In this document: one piece after another, positions 16,234-24,469 of the stretch
Layout: each line of letters starts with the position of its first letter
Position numbering within the stretch: position 1 is the stretch's first letter
DNA from: a virus
Virus record (IMG/VR): IMGVR_UViG_3300009183_000115
Coordinates: 1 to 55,192 of that record
Length of the DNA: 55,192 bases
Strand: one strand, 5' to 3'
Notes under the pieces: model-generated
Seen by the model: the letters and a program-made list of their open reading frames with translations, nothing else
Told to the model about the DNA's origin: nothing
Database searches by the model: none
Program-made: the position numbers and the translations under genes

Positions 16234-16805
16234 TATTCTTCTTGTTTAGGTAATTCTTTTTTAGCAGCTTTTACAGCTTTATGTTTATCACGTAAACCTT
16301 TAATTACATTCATTTTTCTTTGAGCTAATTCATGATGCATATCAGCTTCTTCTGGTTTTTCAGAAGCTTCATTCATATGACCGTTAACTGCTTTTTGAAG
16401 TTTGTTAATATTTTTAACAATCTCGTCTAATACTCTATCTTTTTTCTTTTCTACTCCGCGTAAATGCTTATGAAGATCAGCGTGAGCTGCTTCTGCTACT
16501 AAATTAGCTTCGTTTTTATCTGCATATAGACCGTGTACACTGTTAGGATCGAATTGTCCTGTACCGAAAACATGCGTTTCGTGTACTAAATCTTCAATAG
16601 AAGACTGAGGTCCTGGTTTTAATACCACAAATACTTTACCTATTTTATCTTCACATCCCGGGTGATCCCATGATTGCATTTGAGGTTCTTGCTCTAAACT
16701 AGTAATATCCATTTGCGGGGCTTGGTTCATTACTGGAGCTTCTTGTGGCATCATATTCTCTTTAATGCTCTTTTTAGTCCCGACTTTCTTCTGAATTTGT
16801 GACAT
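16233..16805 (-). CDS. unknown protein with Lys-rich coiled-coil tail
   Basis: This 190-residue protein has a disordered Met/Gln/Pro-rich N-terminus (1-45), a small domain with IGKVFVVLKPGPQSS and FDPNSVHGLYADKNEANLVA (about 55-110), and a charged helical tail. I do not know its function. It overlaps the upstream gene by 32 nt and the downstream gene by one base, so it is embedded in the translationally coupled run. Confidence 0.55.
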   Translation of the reverse strand: MSQIQKKVGTKKSIKENMMPQEAPVMNQAPQMDITSLEQEPQMQSWDHPGCEDKIGKVFVVLKPGPQSSIEDLVHETHVFGTGQFDPNSVHGLYADKNEANLVAEAAHADLHKHLRGVEKKKDRVLDEIVKNINKLQKAVNGHMNEASEKPEEADMHHELAQRKMNVIKGLRDKHKAVKAAKKELPKQEE

Positions 16806-17394
16806 TTTTTTCTGTGTTTTCTCCTTTATAAATATCGCGTTTCTTTAGTTCAGCAATCTCCTCCTTTACCTGCTTATAGATGTCTTTCTTATCACCTCCG
16901 CTCCATTTCTCTACCTCACCTGCTTCTGAAACGAAGCTATCTTTTTCTGTAACCCATTGCTCTAGAGCTCGTTCTAAATCATCGAGTTCAGCATTTTTAT
17001 TAAGATTCATAATATTTGCACAATATTCATCCCACTTACCTTCGCGCTTTATCTCTGATTCCATTTTAATAACACAGTCAAAACACTTCTGATGAATAGC
17101 CCACATCTTCTTATTATATTCATCTACTTTCATTAATTTACCGCAATTCGGACAAGAAAAAGGTAGAATTACTAGTTTTTTAATTTCATCGAGCTTGGTA
17201 ACGGTTTGTTTGATGCCATTTTTAATGGTCCACTTTCTACCATTATCTTCCCAAATATCGCCTTCTTTATATGTTTGTGTATTCTTATCCCAACCCGCTT
17301 GGATTTGGGTTCTATCGCCAGTTTGGCCGGTAAGTATATTTCTCATCCGTTGTACATCACGAGGTACAAACTCTTTTTTTAACTCTCCACTCAT
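16774..17394 (-). CDS. zinc-ribbon phage protein
   Basis: This 206-residue protein begins with a conserved block (VPRDVQRMRNILTGQTGD, then EGDIWEDNGRKWTIKNGIKQ) followed by a probable zinc site, CPNCGKLMK with a later HQKCFDC. The C-terminal half is charged helix (EKWSGGDKKDIYKQVKEEI). I recall close relatives in T4-like phages annotated only as hypothetical. The zinc site could serve protein or nucleic-acid binding. It overlaps the next gene by 32 nt and starts 10 nt after the peptidase gene. Confidence 0.7.
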   Translation of the reverse strand: MSGELKKEFVPRDVQRMRNILTGQTGDRTQIQAGWDKNTQTYKEGDIWEDNGRKWTIKNGIKQTVTKLDEIKKLVILPFSCPNCGKLMKVDEYNKKMWAIHQKCFDCVIKMESEIKREGKWDEYCANIMNLNKNAELDDLERALEQWVTEKDSFVSEAGEVEKWSGGDKKDIYKQVKEEIAELKKRDIYKGENTEKNVTNSEESRD

Positions 17395-17403
17395 AACAAT
17401 TTT

Positions 17404-18183
17404 TTATTTTTTTATAACTCTAAAAGCATCTCCCGTAGACATTAAACTGTAGTTTGAGGGAAGGTTTTTATTTAAATATGCTGCGTAAATATTACCTCGT
17501 CTTTTATCATCTGGTCCTCCAGTCTTTATTGGTCGAAAATAGATAGCGTTGGGTTTAGCTCTTTCGATAAAGTCTTTTGCAATTTCTACAACAGTAGACA
17601 TTACCTTTAACATCGCACCTTCGTTAGTGTCTAATTCAGGATGATTTACAGTATTAAAAGCTAGTTCATACATACCGTCTTCTAGATTAGCTACACCTAC
17701 TGCGTACTTATGTTTGTCTGTACTAAACAGATAAAAATAATTACCATCGCCATCTACTTCATCAAAATGCCAAGGAAAAGCTTTAGTACCTTCCCCTATT
17801 TCGTTTAAAGATTCCATTTGAGTTAAATCGTAAATAGCTACATTTCTTTTACCGTAATCTCTCATTAATATACCCGCCATAGCGTTAGCATCATTCTCTA
17901 TCTCTGTACCAGTATTACCTGCTTCATCGTAGATCATATCTAATTCATTCTGTCTGTGATGACATAATTCATGAGCAAGACTGCGGCAAATATCTGCTAA
18001 ATTTCTACCAGAAGAGAATACCTTTACGGTATTAGTTTGAGGATTATATTCGCCATAAGATCTGTTATGTTCAACAAAAGACCTATCTTTAATCAAAGAA
18101 ATTTTAGGTAGAGATTGAATATTTAATTCTCCTTTACAAAAAGCAATAAAGTCTTTTAATGTACTAAGCTTGTTTTGGTTCAT
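17404..18183 (-). CDS. putative zinc metallopeptidase (HExxH) with C-terminal phage domain
   Basis: This 259-residue protein has LAHELCHHRQ at 69-78: the HExxH site His71, Glu72, His75, with Glu94 or Glu96 as possible third ligand (TEIENDANAMAG). This suggests a peptidase domain over about 1-125. The C-terminal part (about 140-259) is a separate domain with KYAVGVANLEDGMYELAF and DDKRRGNIYAAYLNKNLP, found in other phage proteins next to varied enzymes. No signal peptide. Being in a row of probable virion cargo, it might be injected or act in maturation; both are speculation. It overlaps the upstream gene by 20 nt. Confidence 0.75.
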   Translation of the reverse strand: MNQNKLSTLKDFIAFCKGELNIQSLPKISLIKDRSFVEHNRSYGEYNPQTNTVKVFSSGRNLADICRSLAHELCHHRQNELDMIYDEAGNTGTEIENDANAMAGILMRDYGKRNVAIYDLTQMESLNEIGEGTKAFPWHFDEVDGDGNYFYLFSTDKHKYAVGVANLEDGMYELAFNTVNHPELDTNEGAMLKVMSTVVEIAKDFIERAKPNAIYFRPIKTGGPDDKRRGNIYAAYLNKNLPSNYSLMSTGDAFRVIKK

Positions 18184-18763
18184 CTCCTTTTACTTTAGTT
18201 GCTAACATTTTAAATACCTTAGGTGCTACACCTTTATTATAAGCAGCTTCAGGAACAGCTTCTTTAAAAGCTTCAAAATCTCCACTTGCTAAAATATTTC
18301 TAACAGCTGGCGCTGAAATATTACCTGATTTTTCGTGTACTGGAATTGTTTTAACTCTATCGCCAAAGTCTTGTTGTAAGGCTTTACCGTACTGTATGTC
18401 GTCTATTTCGTCATCTCCTGTAGCAATATAAACTGGATCTACAGTTGGATTTGCTTTTAAGTAATTAATAATAGTTACAATAGGTGATTCATCTGTAGAA
18501 ATTCTAACAGAAATTTTAGGATTAGGTTCGGCTTTTAAATACATATTCCAAATTGTAAGAGAATCTTCAGGTGTAATACCGTCAATTGTCTTCTTACTTA
18601 TGATAATATATACCATCTTTATATAATCTCTACCAGCTAATTCTGTTGCAGCTTCGTAGTGACCCTTATGTGGCGGTTTAAATTTACCTGGGTAGAAGCA
18701 AGGACCTGCTTCATTTATAATAGCTTCGGCAATTCTCTTACCAATTGATATAGGGTTAATCAT
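18164..18763 (-). CDS. cytidylyltransferase-like nucleotidyltransferase
   Basis: This 199-residue HIGH-superfamily enzyme shows FYPGKFKPPHKGHYEA with the HxGH site (32-35) and ISAPAVR (149-155), the counterpart of the ISxTxxR motif. TGDDEIDD lies between. Such enzymes transfer AMP or CMP onto phosphorylated substrates, and NMN adenylyltransferases of NAD synthesis are close relatives; the substrate here is unknown. The first 20 residues (MINPISIGKRIAEAIINEAG) precede the fold and resemble a targeting peptide with an aliphatic-x-Glu site. It has a CTATTTAT element 6 nt before its ATG and heads the run of coupled genes down to 12.8 kb. Confidence 0.85.
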   Translation of the reverse strand: MINPISIGKRIAEAIINEAGPCFYPGKFKPPHKGHYEAATELAGRDYIKMVYIIISKKTIDGITPEDSLTIWNMYLKAEPNPKISVRISTDESPIVTIINYLKANPTVDPVYIATGDDEIDDIQYGKALQQDFGDRVKTIPVHEKSGNISAPAVRNILASGDFEAFKEAVPEAAYNKGVAPKVFKMLATKVKGDEPKQA

Positions 18764-18769
18764 ACAGTT

Positions 18770-18777
18770 ATAAATAG
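18770..18777 (-). promoter_or_regulatory. candidate late promoter element CTATTTAT
   Basis: Directly abuts the TAG stop at 18778 and lies 6 nt before the ATG at 18763 (TAGCTATTTATAACTGTATG). The whole gap is the element plus the spacer. Confidence 0.5.
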
Positions 18778-19416
18778 CTAACCGAGAAGTAACTTGGGTC
18801 TAGCTGCTTCAATTTCTACTATAAGTTCAGTCATATATACAATAGCTAACTTAATTCTATCTAATATAGCCTTAGCCTCTTCTTCATCTAATTCGAGTCT
18901 AAAGATAAACATTCTATACTCTGCCTGAACGCGTGGATCGAAACTAATAAAATCACACCACTTTGCATCGGCACAAATCATATTTGAAACACATTGATAG
19001 TAGTAACCTGGTGCTACCTCTTTAAACTTAGCTGCAGTATTAATCATACCGTGTTTAAAGTGATTAGCAGATTTATAAGGACATTTTATTTCTATAATAC
19101 CGTCAGGTAATACTAAACCATCTGGCGATCCGCCGTAATGATCTCCTGCAGGAATAAAAGAAGCTTTTTCAACTTTCAATCCTGTCATATTTTCATAATA
19201 TTCTACAGCAACAGGTTCTTGATCCATACCCCAATTTAAGGCAGCACCTACAGCAGGTTCTGTAAACCCTCCGTAAAATTCACAAACCTTTTCTAGTAAA
19301 TAAGTCTTAGCGGTGTCGGTAAGATCTTTCTTACCCATAATTTTATGTACCTCTGAACTTGTTATCTTACCCTTTCTCATCTCAAACCATTCTTGCGACC
19401 TTTGCTCCACTATCAT
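18778..19416 (-). CDS. YqaJ-like PD-(D/E)xK exonuclease
   Basis: This 212-residue protein matches the YqaJ/lambda-exonuclease type of viral recombinase. RSQEWFEMRKGKITSSEV is the family N-terminus, GGSPDGLV gives Asp99, IIEIKCP gives Glu109 and Lys111, and YYYQCVSNM is the conserved helix after the active site. It digests double-stranded DNA ends for recombination or repair; I see no neighbouring single-strand annealing protein. Its stop abuts a promoter-like element and its start overlaps the primase stop (ATGA), so the two are coupled. Confidence 0.88.
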   Translation of the reverse strand: MIVEQRSQEWFEMRKGKITSSEVHKIMGKKDLTDTAKTYLLEKVCEFYGGFTEPAVGAALNWGMDQEPVAVEYYENMTGLKVEKASFIPAGDHYGGSPDGLVLPDGIIEIKCPYKSANHFKHGMINTAAKFKEVAPGYYYQCVSNMICADAKWCDFISFDPRVQAEYRMFIFRLELDEEEAKAILDRIKLAIVYMTELIVEIEAARPKLLLG

Positions 19417-20336
19417 AAATTCATTTTCTTTAAAAGCAGTTCACTAAATGTGAGTTGCTTTGCATGATGTAAATATTTTGTCATTTCTTTAAAACCTATT
19501 TCTGATGGATCTTTACCTTCTAGTTCTATTAAATAAACGTCCTTACCGAGATTAATCAATTGTTGTGCATATTTGATCGAAGACTTAAAAGCGTCGTTGT
19601 CTAAGGCTAGGTAAACAGTCTTAACATCACTCTGTACAAGCTTTAGCATTAAAGCCTCAGGTATAGTCTTACCAAATAAGGGTACTGCATTCCTTTTTAA
19701 AGCAATCGCATCGAAAATACCTTCACATAATACAACGGGTACCTTCCAATTAATAAAGTACTCAAGACCTATTAAGTGATTTTTATTACAACTCGGTGCA
19801 TTATACTTTCTTCCTGGATCTTTTTCGAATGAACGTGAAATAAAGTAGTTTATTCTACCTCTTTCATCGTAAGACGGTATTATAATTGAATTTCTATACT
19901 TACCTCCCTCACAATAGCCGATATTATACTTTATGATATCGTCTGAAGTAATTCCTCTCTGTGTTAGGTAAGCCATTGCCTGTCTACCTCCTAAATTTGG
20001 TATACTTTTACCAAATGTCTTAAACTCTTTCGGTAATTCTACTACTTCGTACTTCTTATCCTCCAACTCACCCTTACCGCTTGGAAAATAACCTCTCATT
20101 TCAGCAACTTGTGCCGATGTAGCTTGTACTTTCTTTAAGAGAGACGTTAAATTTCTACCCTTTGTAGCAGGTTCACAAGTCCAGCAGTGATAAAATCCAG
20201 TCTTTGGATCTATTTCAAGCTTTGGCTTATGATGCTTGCAGAAAGGACAGTGAAAGGCATGATTTCCTTTAGTAGAAGGCTTAGATTTACCTAAAACGCT
20301 ATGTAAAAGTCCTAAAACTAGACGTGATTGCTCCAT
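19413..20336 (-). CDS. 61: DNA primase, T4 gp61-like
   Basis: This 307-residue protein makes RNA primers for lagging-strand synthesis. The N-terminal zinc site is C30-x2-C33 with HCWTC (C51, C54). The TOPRIM core has VVLCEGIFDAIAL with Glu205 and ALDNDAF with Asp246 and Asp248. It is slightly shorter than T4 gp61 (342). No helicase domain is fused, so it should work with a separate gp41-type helicase outside this window. A replication gene within the late region, coupled to an exonuclease gene, is notable. A DnaG-type assignment is possible, but size and position favour the T4 type. Confidence 0.88.
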   Translation of the reverse strand: MEQSRLVLGLLHSVLGKSKPSTKGNHAFHCPFCKHHKPKLEIDPKTGFYHCWTCEPATKGRNLTSLLKKVQATSAQVAEMRGYFPSGKGELEDKKYEVVELPKEFKTFGKSIPNLGGRQAMAYLTQRGITSDDIIKYNIGYCEGGKYRNSIIIPSYDERGRINYFISRSFEKDPGRKYNAPSCNKNHLIGLEYFINWKVPVVLCEGIFDAIALKRNAVPLFGKTIPEALMLKLVQSDVKTVYLALDNDAFKSSIKYAQQLINLGKDVYLIELEGKDPSEIGFKEMTKYLHHAKQLTFSELLLKKMNL

Positions 20337-20369
20337 TAATGTACACTCTTTAACGTATAATATAAGAAA

Positions 20370-20837
20370 TTATTCTGAATCTACCAAATCTTTCCTGAAG
20401 AACTTAGCAAGTATATTGTCGTTGTAAGATTTATCGGTTAAAAGCACTTCATTTATACATTGATAGTGTAATTCCCAATAGGTTAATTGCTTTTTATTAA
20501 AGCAGAATTTGAGTATTTCTTTACGAAACATAGAGGTACCTTCTTCTTTAATTTCCTGTAAGATTCCCTTATTAGACCCCCAGTAATCCATCCAATTTGA
20601 CTCGGATGTGACCAGCTTTTTAGTAGGTTTTCTACCTGGGCCGCTTAATTCGGAAAGTTCTTTTTTAGTTAGCTTCTTTTTAACGTTTGAATAGAGAGAT
20701 TTTCTACCAATATAAAATTTTCCAGTTTGTATATTTGTGATTTTATACACAAATCCAATGCAGTTTTTAGGAAATTTATCAACAGAATCGTACTCTACGA
20801 CGCTTCCATCTTCGTATATAAACCATTTTTGTGACAT
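20370..20837 (-). CDS. GIY-YIG family endonuclease
   Basis: This 155-residue protein has the GIY-YIG pattern at 28-47 (GFVYKITNIQTGKFYIGRKS), followed by a charged insertion and a helical NWMDYWGSNKGILQEI segment typical of phage members. It resembles small T4-like homing or Seg-type endonucleases lacking a clear separate DNA-binding domain. It stands between the primase and the fibre/sugar region; a free-standing homing endonuclease could have aided exchange of that region. The stop-to-start gap to the primase gene is 33 nt. Confidence 0.82.
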   Translation of the reverse strand: MSQKWFIYEDGSVVEYDSVDKFPKNCIGFVYKITNIQTGKFYIGRKSLYSNVKKKLTKKELSELSGPGRKPTKKLVTSESNWMDYWGSNKGILQEIKEEGTSMFRKEILKFCFNKKQLTYWELHYQCINEVLLTDKSYNDNILAKFFRKDLVDSE

Positions 20838-20854
20838 AAACTATTAATTTTATA

Positions 20855-21238
20855 CTAGCTATCCCATCTGATTATGAAGGTGATATCTGTATTTGAAGGG
20901 ATTGGATAGGGAGTTGCAAGTTTGCCTACTACAAGTAATTGACCGGCTTCATTGTAAAGTCCTACTGTAGTTGCATAAGGGTGAAAGGAGGAGCCGGTAA
21001 TGTTATCGGCTAGAGTTCCATCTACGATGATACCTACAGAAGCTGTTCCGTTTTGTGGTGCATAGAAAGGAATTGCGGCAGCTCCTGAAATACTAGAGAT
21101 ATACTTAAATGCTGTAGGATTTTGTGAATAATTGAAGTCATTTTCAAGCACTCTACACTTTGCCTCATTTACGTAGATAGTGGTTTCGGCTGTAAGACCT
21201 AAGTTATATGGTACTGATGCTGTTGTTGGTAATCCCAT
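20855..21238 (-). CDS. small virion protein sharing the VGLYN domain
   Basis: This 127-residue protein matches the C-terminal part of the 371-residue protein at 32356-33471: FNYSQNPT against YNYSTNPT, then TTVGLYNEAGQLLVVGKL against TTVGLYNNNSELLAVAKL, with a related end. I recall this domain in structural proteins of T4-like phages. Residues 1-30 are extended and polar. It is separated from its relative by the sugar-modification genes and the Thr-Pro fibre, so the pair brackets that island. A variant ATATTTAT (21243-21250) lies 4 nt before its ATG but overlaps the end of the mutase gene. Confidence 0.7.
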   Translation of the reverse strand: MGLPTTASVPYNLGLTAETTIYVNEAKCRVLENDFNYSQNPTAFKYISSISGAAAIPFYAPQNGTASVGIIVDGTLADNITGSSFHPYATTVGLYNEAGQLLVVGKLATPYPIPSNTDITFIIRWDS

Positions 21239-21240
21239 GC

Positions 21241-22350
21241 TTATAAATATTTAGAAACGTTGTTTTCCATTTCTTTCTTAACAGCTTCAAGAGCAGAGGC
21301 AATTACCTGGTGCATGTCGTAATACTTGTATTCTGCTAGCCTGCCACCAAATAAGATATTAGATTTTTGATCTGCCAAACTCCTATATTTTTCATACTTT
21401 GTAGTGTTTTCAGCATCGTTAACTGGGTACATAGGTTCTGTTTCTTCTGCTTTATATTCAGTTGGATATTCCCAAGTTAAGTGTGTGACATCCGATTTTG
21501 AGTATTCAAAATGCTTATGCTCAATAACTCTAGTAAAAGTTGTTTCTGAATCAGTATAATTCATTACTGCTGTTCCTTGATAATTTTTATCAACCAATCT
21601 ATGATGTTCAAATCTAGTTGTTTTATATTCTAATTCTCCATATTTGTAATTAAAAAACTTGTCTATAGGACCAGTGTAAATAACTTTTTTATGTTTAGGT
21701 AGCTTATCTTTAAAATAATCAACATCTAATCTTACTTCTACACTATCCAATAGTTTCTCAAATATTTGGGTATACCCGCCAATTGGTATACCCTGGTACT
21801 TATCATTAAAATAATTGTTATCATAGTCAAAACGTACAGGAAGACGTTTAATAATTTCTTTAGGTAATTCGTTGCAAGGTTTTTTCCATTGCTTTTCTGT
21901 ATATCCTTTAATTAACTTTTCGTAAACATCTACACCTACTAACTTAATTGCTTGCTCTTCCAAATTGGTAGGTTCGCTTATTTGACTACTTTGCTCTTTT
22001 ATAATTCTTTCAACTTGATCAGGATGTGTAACATTCCATAATTTAGAAAAAGTCCACATGTTGAATGGTAAAGAGTAAATTTCATCTTTGTAATTAGCTA
22101 CAGGTCTATAGGTAAAATTATTAAATGTCACGTATTGATTTATCCATTTCCAAACTTCTTCGTTAGAGGTATGAAAAATATGAGGTCCATACACGTGAAT
22201 ATTTATGTCATCTTTATTTTCAGTATAGCAATTGCCGCCAATATGCTCTCGTTTATCTACTACAAGACATTTATAACCAGCATTAGTTAATTCTCGAGCA
22301 CATATTGATCCATAAAATCCTGCTCCTACTATTAAATAATCATATTTCAT
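21241..22350 (-). CDS. glf: UDP-galactopyranose mutase
   Basis: This 369-residue flavoenzyme interconverts UDP-galactopyranose and UDP-galactofuranose. The FAD-binding GAGFYGS is at 9-15, EHIGGNCYTE and HVYGPHIFHTSNEEVW follow, and FGGRLAEYKYYDMHQVI near the C-terminus is the conserved end of the family. The length matches bacterial Glf. It provides galactofuranose donors to glycosyltransferases, suggesting that the island builds a Galf-containing glycan. It overlaps the methyltransferase gene by 11 nt. Confidence 0.95.
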   Translation of the reverse strand: MKYDYLIVGAGFYGSICARELTNAGYKCLVVDKREHIGGNCYTENKDDINIHVYGPHIFHTSNEEVWKWINQYVTFNNFTYRPVANYKDEIYSLPFNMWTFSKLWNVTHPDQVERIIKEQSSQISEPTNLEEQAIKLVGVDVYEKLIKGYTEKQWKKPCNELPKEIIKRLPVRFDYDNNYFNDKYQGIPIGGYTQIFEKLLDSVEVRLDVDYFKDKLPKHKKVIYTGPIDKFFNYKYGELEYKTTRFEHHRLVDKNYQGTAVMNYTDSETTFTRVIEHKHFEYSKSDVTHLTWEYPTEYKAEETEPMYPVNDAENTTKYEKYRSLADQKSNILFGGRLAEYKYYDMHQVIASALEAVKKEMENNVSKYL

Positions 22351-22918
22351 TTAATACCTTTTTTATGGTTTCAAAAACGCTTTCAGATTGAGTAATAATA
22401 CCTAAGCCTGCTGAATCTGGTTTAATTATTTTGAAGCCTTCTAACTCAGAGAAAAACTTTCCTACAGAATGTGGAAAAGATTCTACATCGTGAAATAGTA
22501 TAATAGAGTCCTCTGTACAAAACTTAGACCATTTTTTATAATCGTTGCTAACAGCTTCATAGGTATGAAGTCCATCAATATGTAATACATCGATTTGCTT
22601 ACTCCAAACTTTGACTATTTCATTAAAATCTCCTTTAATTAAGTTTACATTTGCTAGGCCAGTTTCTTCAAGCAATTCTGTAACTAAATGAAAAGTATCC
22701 CGAAATCCGGTATGCTCATCTCCTTGAAACCAATCAATGCCATATACTGTACCTATTTGAGGATAGGCAAGACAGAAAGTTGAAAACCCATAATCAACTC
22801 CTAAATCAACTATAGTATTTGGTTTGAAAGTATTGACTAATTTTATAGCAAGCTCTCCATGGCCTGACCACGCTGTTGGATACTTTAGTAAGTTATTTAT
22901 AAAATCTCTCTTATTCAT
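22340..22918 (-). CDS. class I SAM-dependent methyltransferase
   Basis: This 192-residue protein has the SAM-binding motif IVDLGVDYGFSTF (about 36-48), then VYGIDWFQGDEHTGF and LHIDGLHTYEAVSNDY with ILFHDVESF. The pattern matches the Methyltransf_24/CmcI-like type, which often methylates sugars or natural products. In this operon it probably methylates a glycan or nucleotide sugar. It overlaps the mutase gene by 11 nt. Confidence 0.82.
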   Translation of the reverse strand: MNKRDFINNLLKYPTAWSGHGELAIKLVNTFKPNTIVDLGVDYGFSTFCLAYPQIGTVYGIDWFQGDEHTGFRDTFHLVTELLEETGLANVNLIKGDFNEIVKVWSKQIDVLHIDGLHTYEAVSNDYKKWSKFCTEDSIILFHDVESFPHSVGKFFSELEGFKIIKPDSAGLGIITQSESVFETIKKVLNEI

Positions 22919-22931
22919 TGTTCTTTATTTA

Positions 22932-23774
22932 TCATGCTAGATGAATTACTCCGTTATCGTATACAGTATTTATTTTTATCCAACTCTCACACCAGACGTC
23001 TGTCATATCGTCAGTAATATCGGGTCCTACCCAGGTACTGGGAGCTATTACAGTTTTATTATTGGATCTAGAAAGCCAAGCTCCCCACCAAGAGTGAGTT
23101 GAATTGGAAATAACAAAGTGATCACATAAAGAAAGTAACCAGATTCCTTCGTGGTCCCAAAACATAGCTGGATTGTTATAAACTACTTTAGGGCCTTTTA
23201 TGTGGTTTTTACACCATTCCATATCATCACTTGTTACTAATAGATAATCGTAAGAAGGTAATTGATTAATTGCTTCTTTTATATAGTCAACTCCAATAAC
23301 AGGGTGTCTTGTAGGTTGAGTTAAATAATCTCCTCTACGGACATTTATAGCAGCTACTATACTATCGTTTAAGAATGGATAAGCTTTAAGTGCTTTGTCA
23401 ACAAATTCCATAGGAGGTGAAAATAAGGTTCGCACACCTTCGGTAAACTTACCAAAATACTTCTCTGATTGGTAATAACCAAGAAAAACTGTTGGTTTAT
23501 CGTCTTCTGGTTTTAAGTCTACGTATTGAAAAGGAGCAGATATGTGAGCGGCTTTATCTGACTGAGGAGTAAAATGTATGTCGAAATCTATCTTTCTAAA
23601 TAAATTATCTCTAAAAGGAAATGGACTAGATTCTCCTAAAGGAGCTACGAATTGTCTATTGTACTCTAAAGATTTAGCGTAGGCATGAGCTAGCTGAAAC
23701 ATCATGTTACCGGTCCTGCCGACAAGCCTACAGGTTATATAGTTATTCTCAAGTGTAGTAGCTATTTTTTTCAT
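22932..23774 (-). CDS. GT11-type fucosyltransferase
   Basis: This 280-residue protein has the GT11 pattern: RLVGRTGNMMFQLAHAYA at the N-terminus, VFLGYYQSEKYF in the middle, NVRRGDYL as the donor-binding motif, and CDHFVISNSTHSWWGAWL followed by VIAPSTWVGP at the C-terminus. GT11 enzymes usually transfer fucose in alpha-1,2 linkage to galactose using GDP-fucose. The complete set of motifs suggests an active enzyme; the acceptor is unknown. It shares one base with the next upstream gene. Confidence 0.88.
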   Translation of the reverse strand: MKKIATTLENNYITCRLVGRTGNMMFQLAHAYAKSLEYNRQFVAPLGESSPFPFRDNLFRKIDFDIHFTPQSDKAAHISAPFQYVDLKPEDDKPTVFLGYYQSEKYFGKFTEGVRTLFSPPMEFVDKALKAYPFLNDSIVAAINVRRGDYLTQPTRHPVIGVDYIKEAINQLPSYDYLLVTSDDMEWCKNHIKGPKVVYNNPAMFWDHEGIWLLSLCDHFVISNSTHSWWGAWLSRSNNKTVIAPSTWVGPDITDDMTDVWCESWIKINTVYDNGVIHLA

Positions 23775-24460
23775 TATTTAATGTATATGCTCGGGTACGC
23801 AATTATGTTTTGAAGATCTGTATTATATTGAAATAATTCATAACGGTTATGAGGTACTACTCCAGGAAGTGCTTCTACACAATGTCTAGTCCACGGGGAA
23901 TAGACTGTAAAACTTTCAGCAGGGATTTTTTTTATTAAAGTAGCTTTCATCCACCAAAACGTTCCTGAGTAATGTCCGCCCATAGACTCTCTCCATTCGC
24001 AGCCGCACGATTCGTACTCGCCGTTTAATTTTTCTATACAATCTTTCCATTGAAAAATTACAAAGTATTCCATGTAGTTTTTCCACATTTTACAAGGTAA
24101 GCGTCTGCTATCGTCTTCTAGGTAGGAAACTCCTTTCGTGTGTAGGTACATTATAGATGTAGAATTGCTCTCTTCTTCGCTTAAATTATCACAATACTCT
24201 TTCATATAGACCGCTGTATTACCTTCAAAATGATTATCGTTAGGTTTAATGTACAGTATATTTATTTTATTTTCAATATCATAATCAGCTATTAACTTTT
24301 TAAAATCTGATATGTCATTTTCTTCCTGATATACAACACCCATATTAAGAGCTGTACAATTATGAAATAATCCTGACATTTGTAAAGCATATAATTGCTC
24401 TATTAGAACTTGCTTCCAATGGTTACATAAATAAACGTGGTGGTATATTTGAATATTCAT
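23774..24460 (-). CDS. putative glycosyltransferase-like protein
   Basis: This 228-residue protein carries the blocks IMYLHTKGVSYLEDD, MWKNYMEYFVIFQWKDCIEKL and GGHYSGTFWWMKATLI, which I recall from proteins annotated loosely as glycosyltransferase-like in phages and giant viruses. An alpha/beta start is plausible. A DxD motif is not clear, so activity is uncertain. Its place between GT11 and GT25 genes supports a role in glycan assembly. Confidence 0.6.
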   Translation of the reverse strand: MNIQIYHHVYLCNHWKQVLIEQLYALQMSGLFHNCTALNMGVVYQEENDISDFKKLIADYDIENKINILYIKPNDNHFEGNTAVYMKEYCDNLSEEESNSTSIMYLHTKGVSYLEDDSRRLPCKMWKNYMEYFVIFQWKDCIEKLNGEYESCGCEWRESMGGHYSGTFWWMKATLIKKIPAESFTVYSPWTRHCVEALPGVVPHNRYELFQYNTDLQNIIAYPSIYIK

Positions 24461-24469
24461 ATAATAAAA

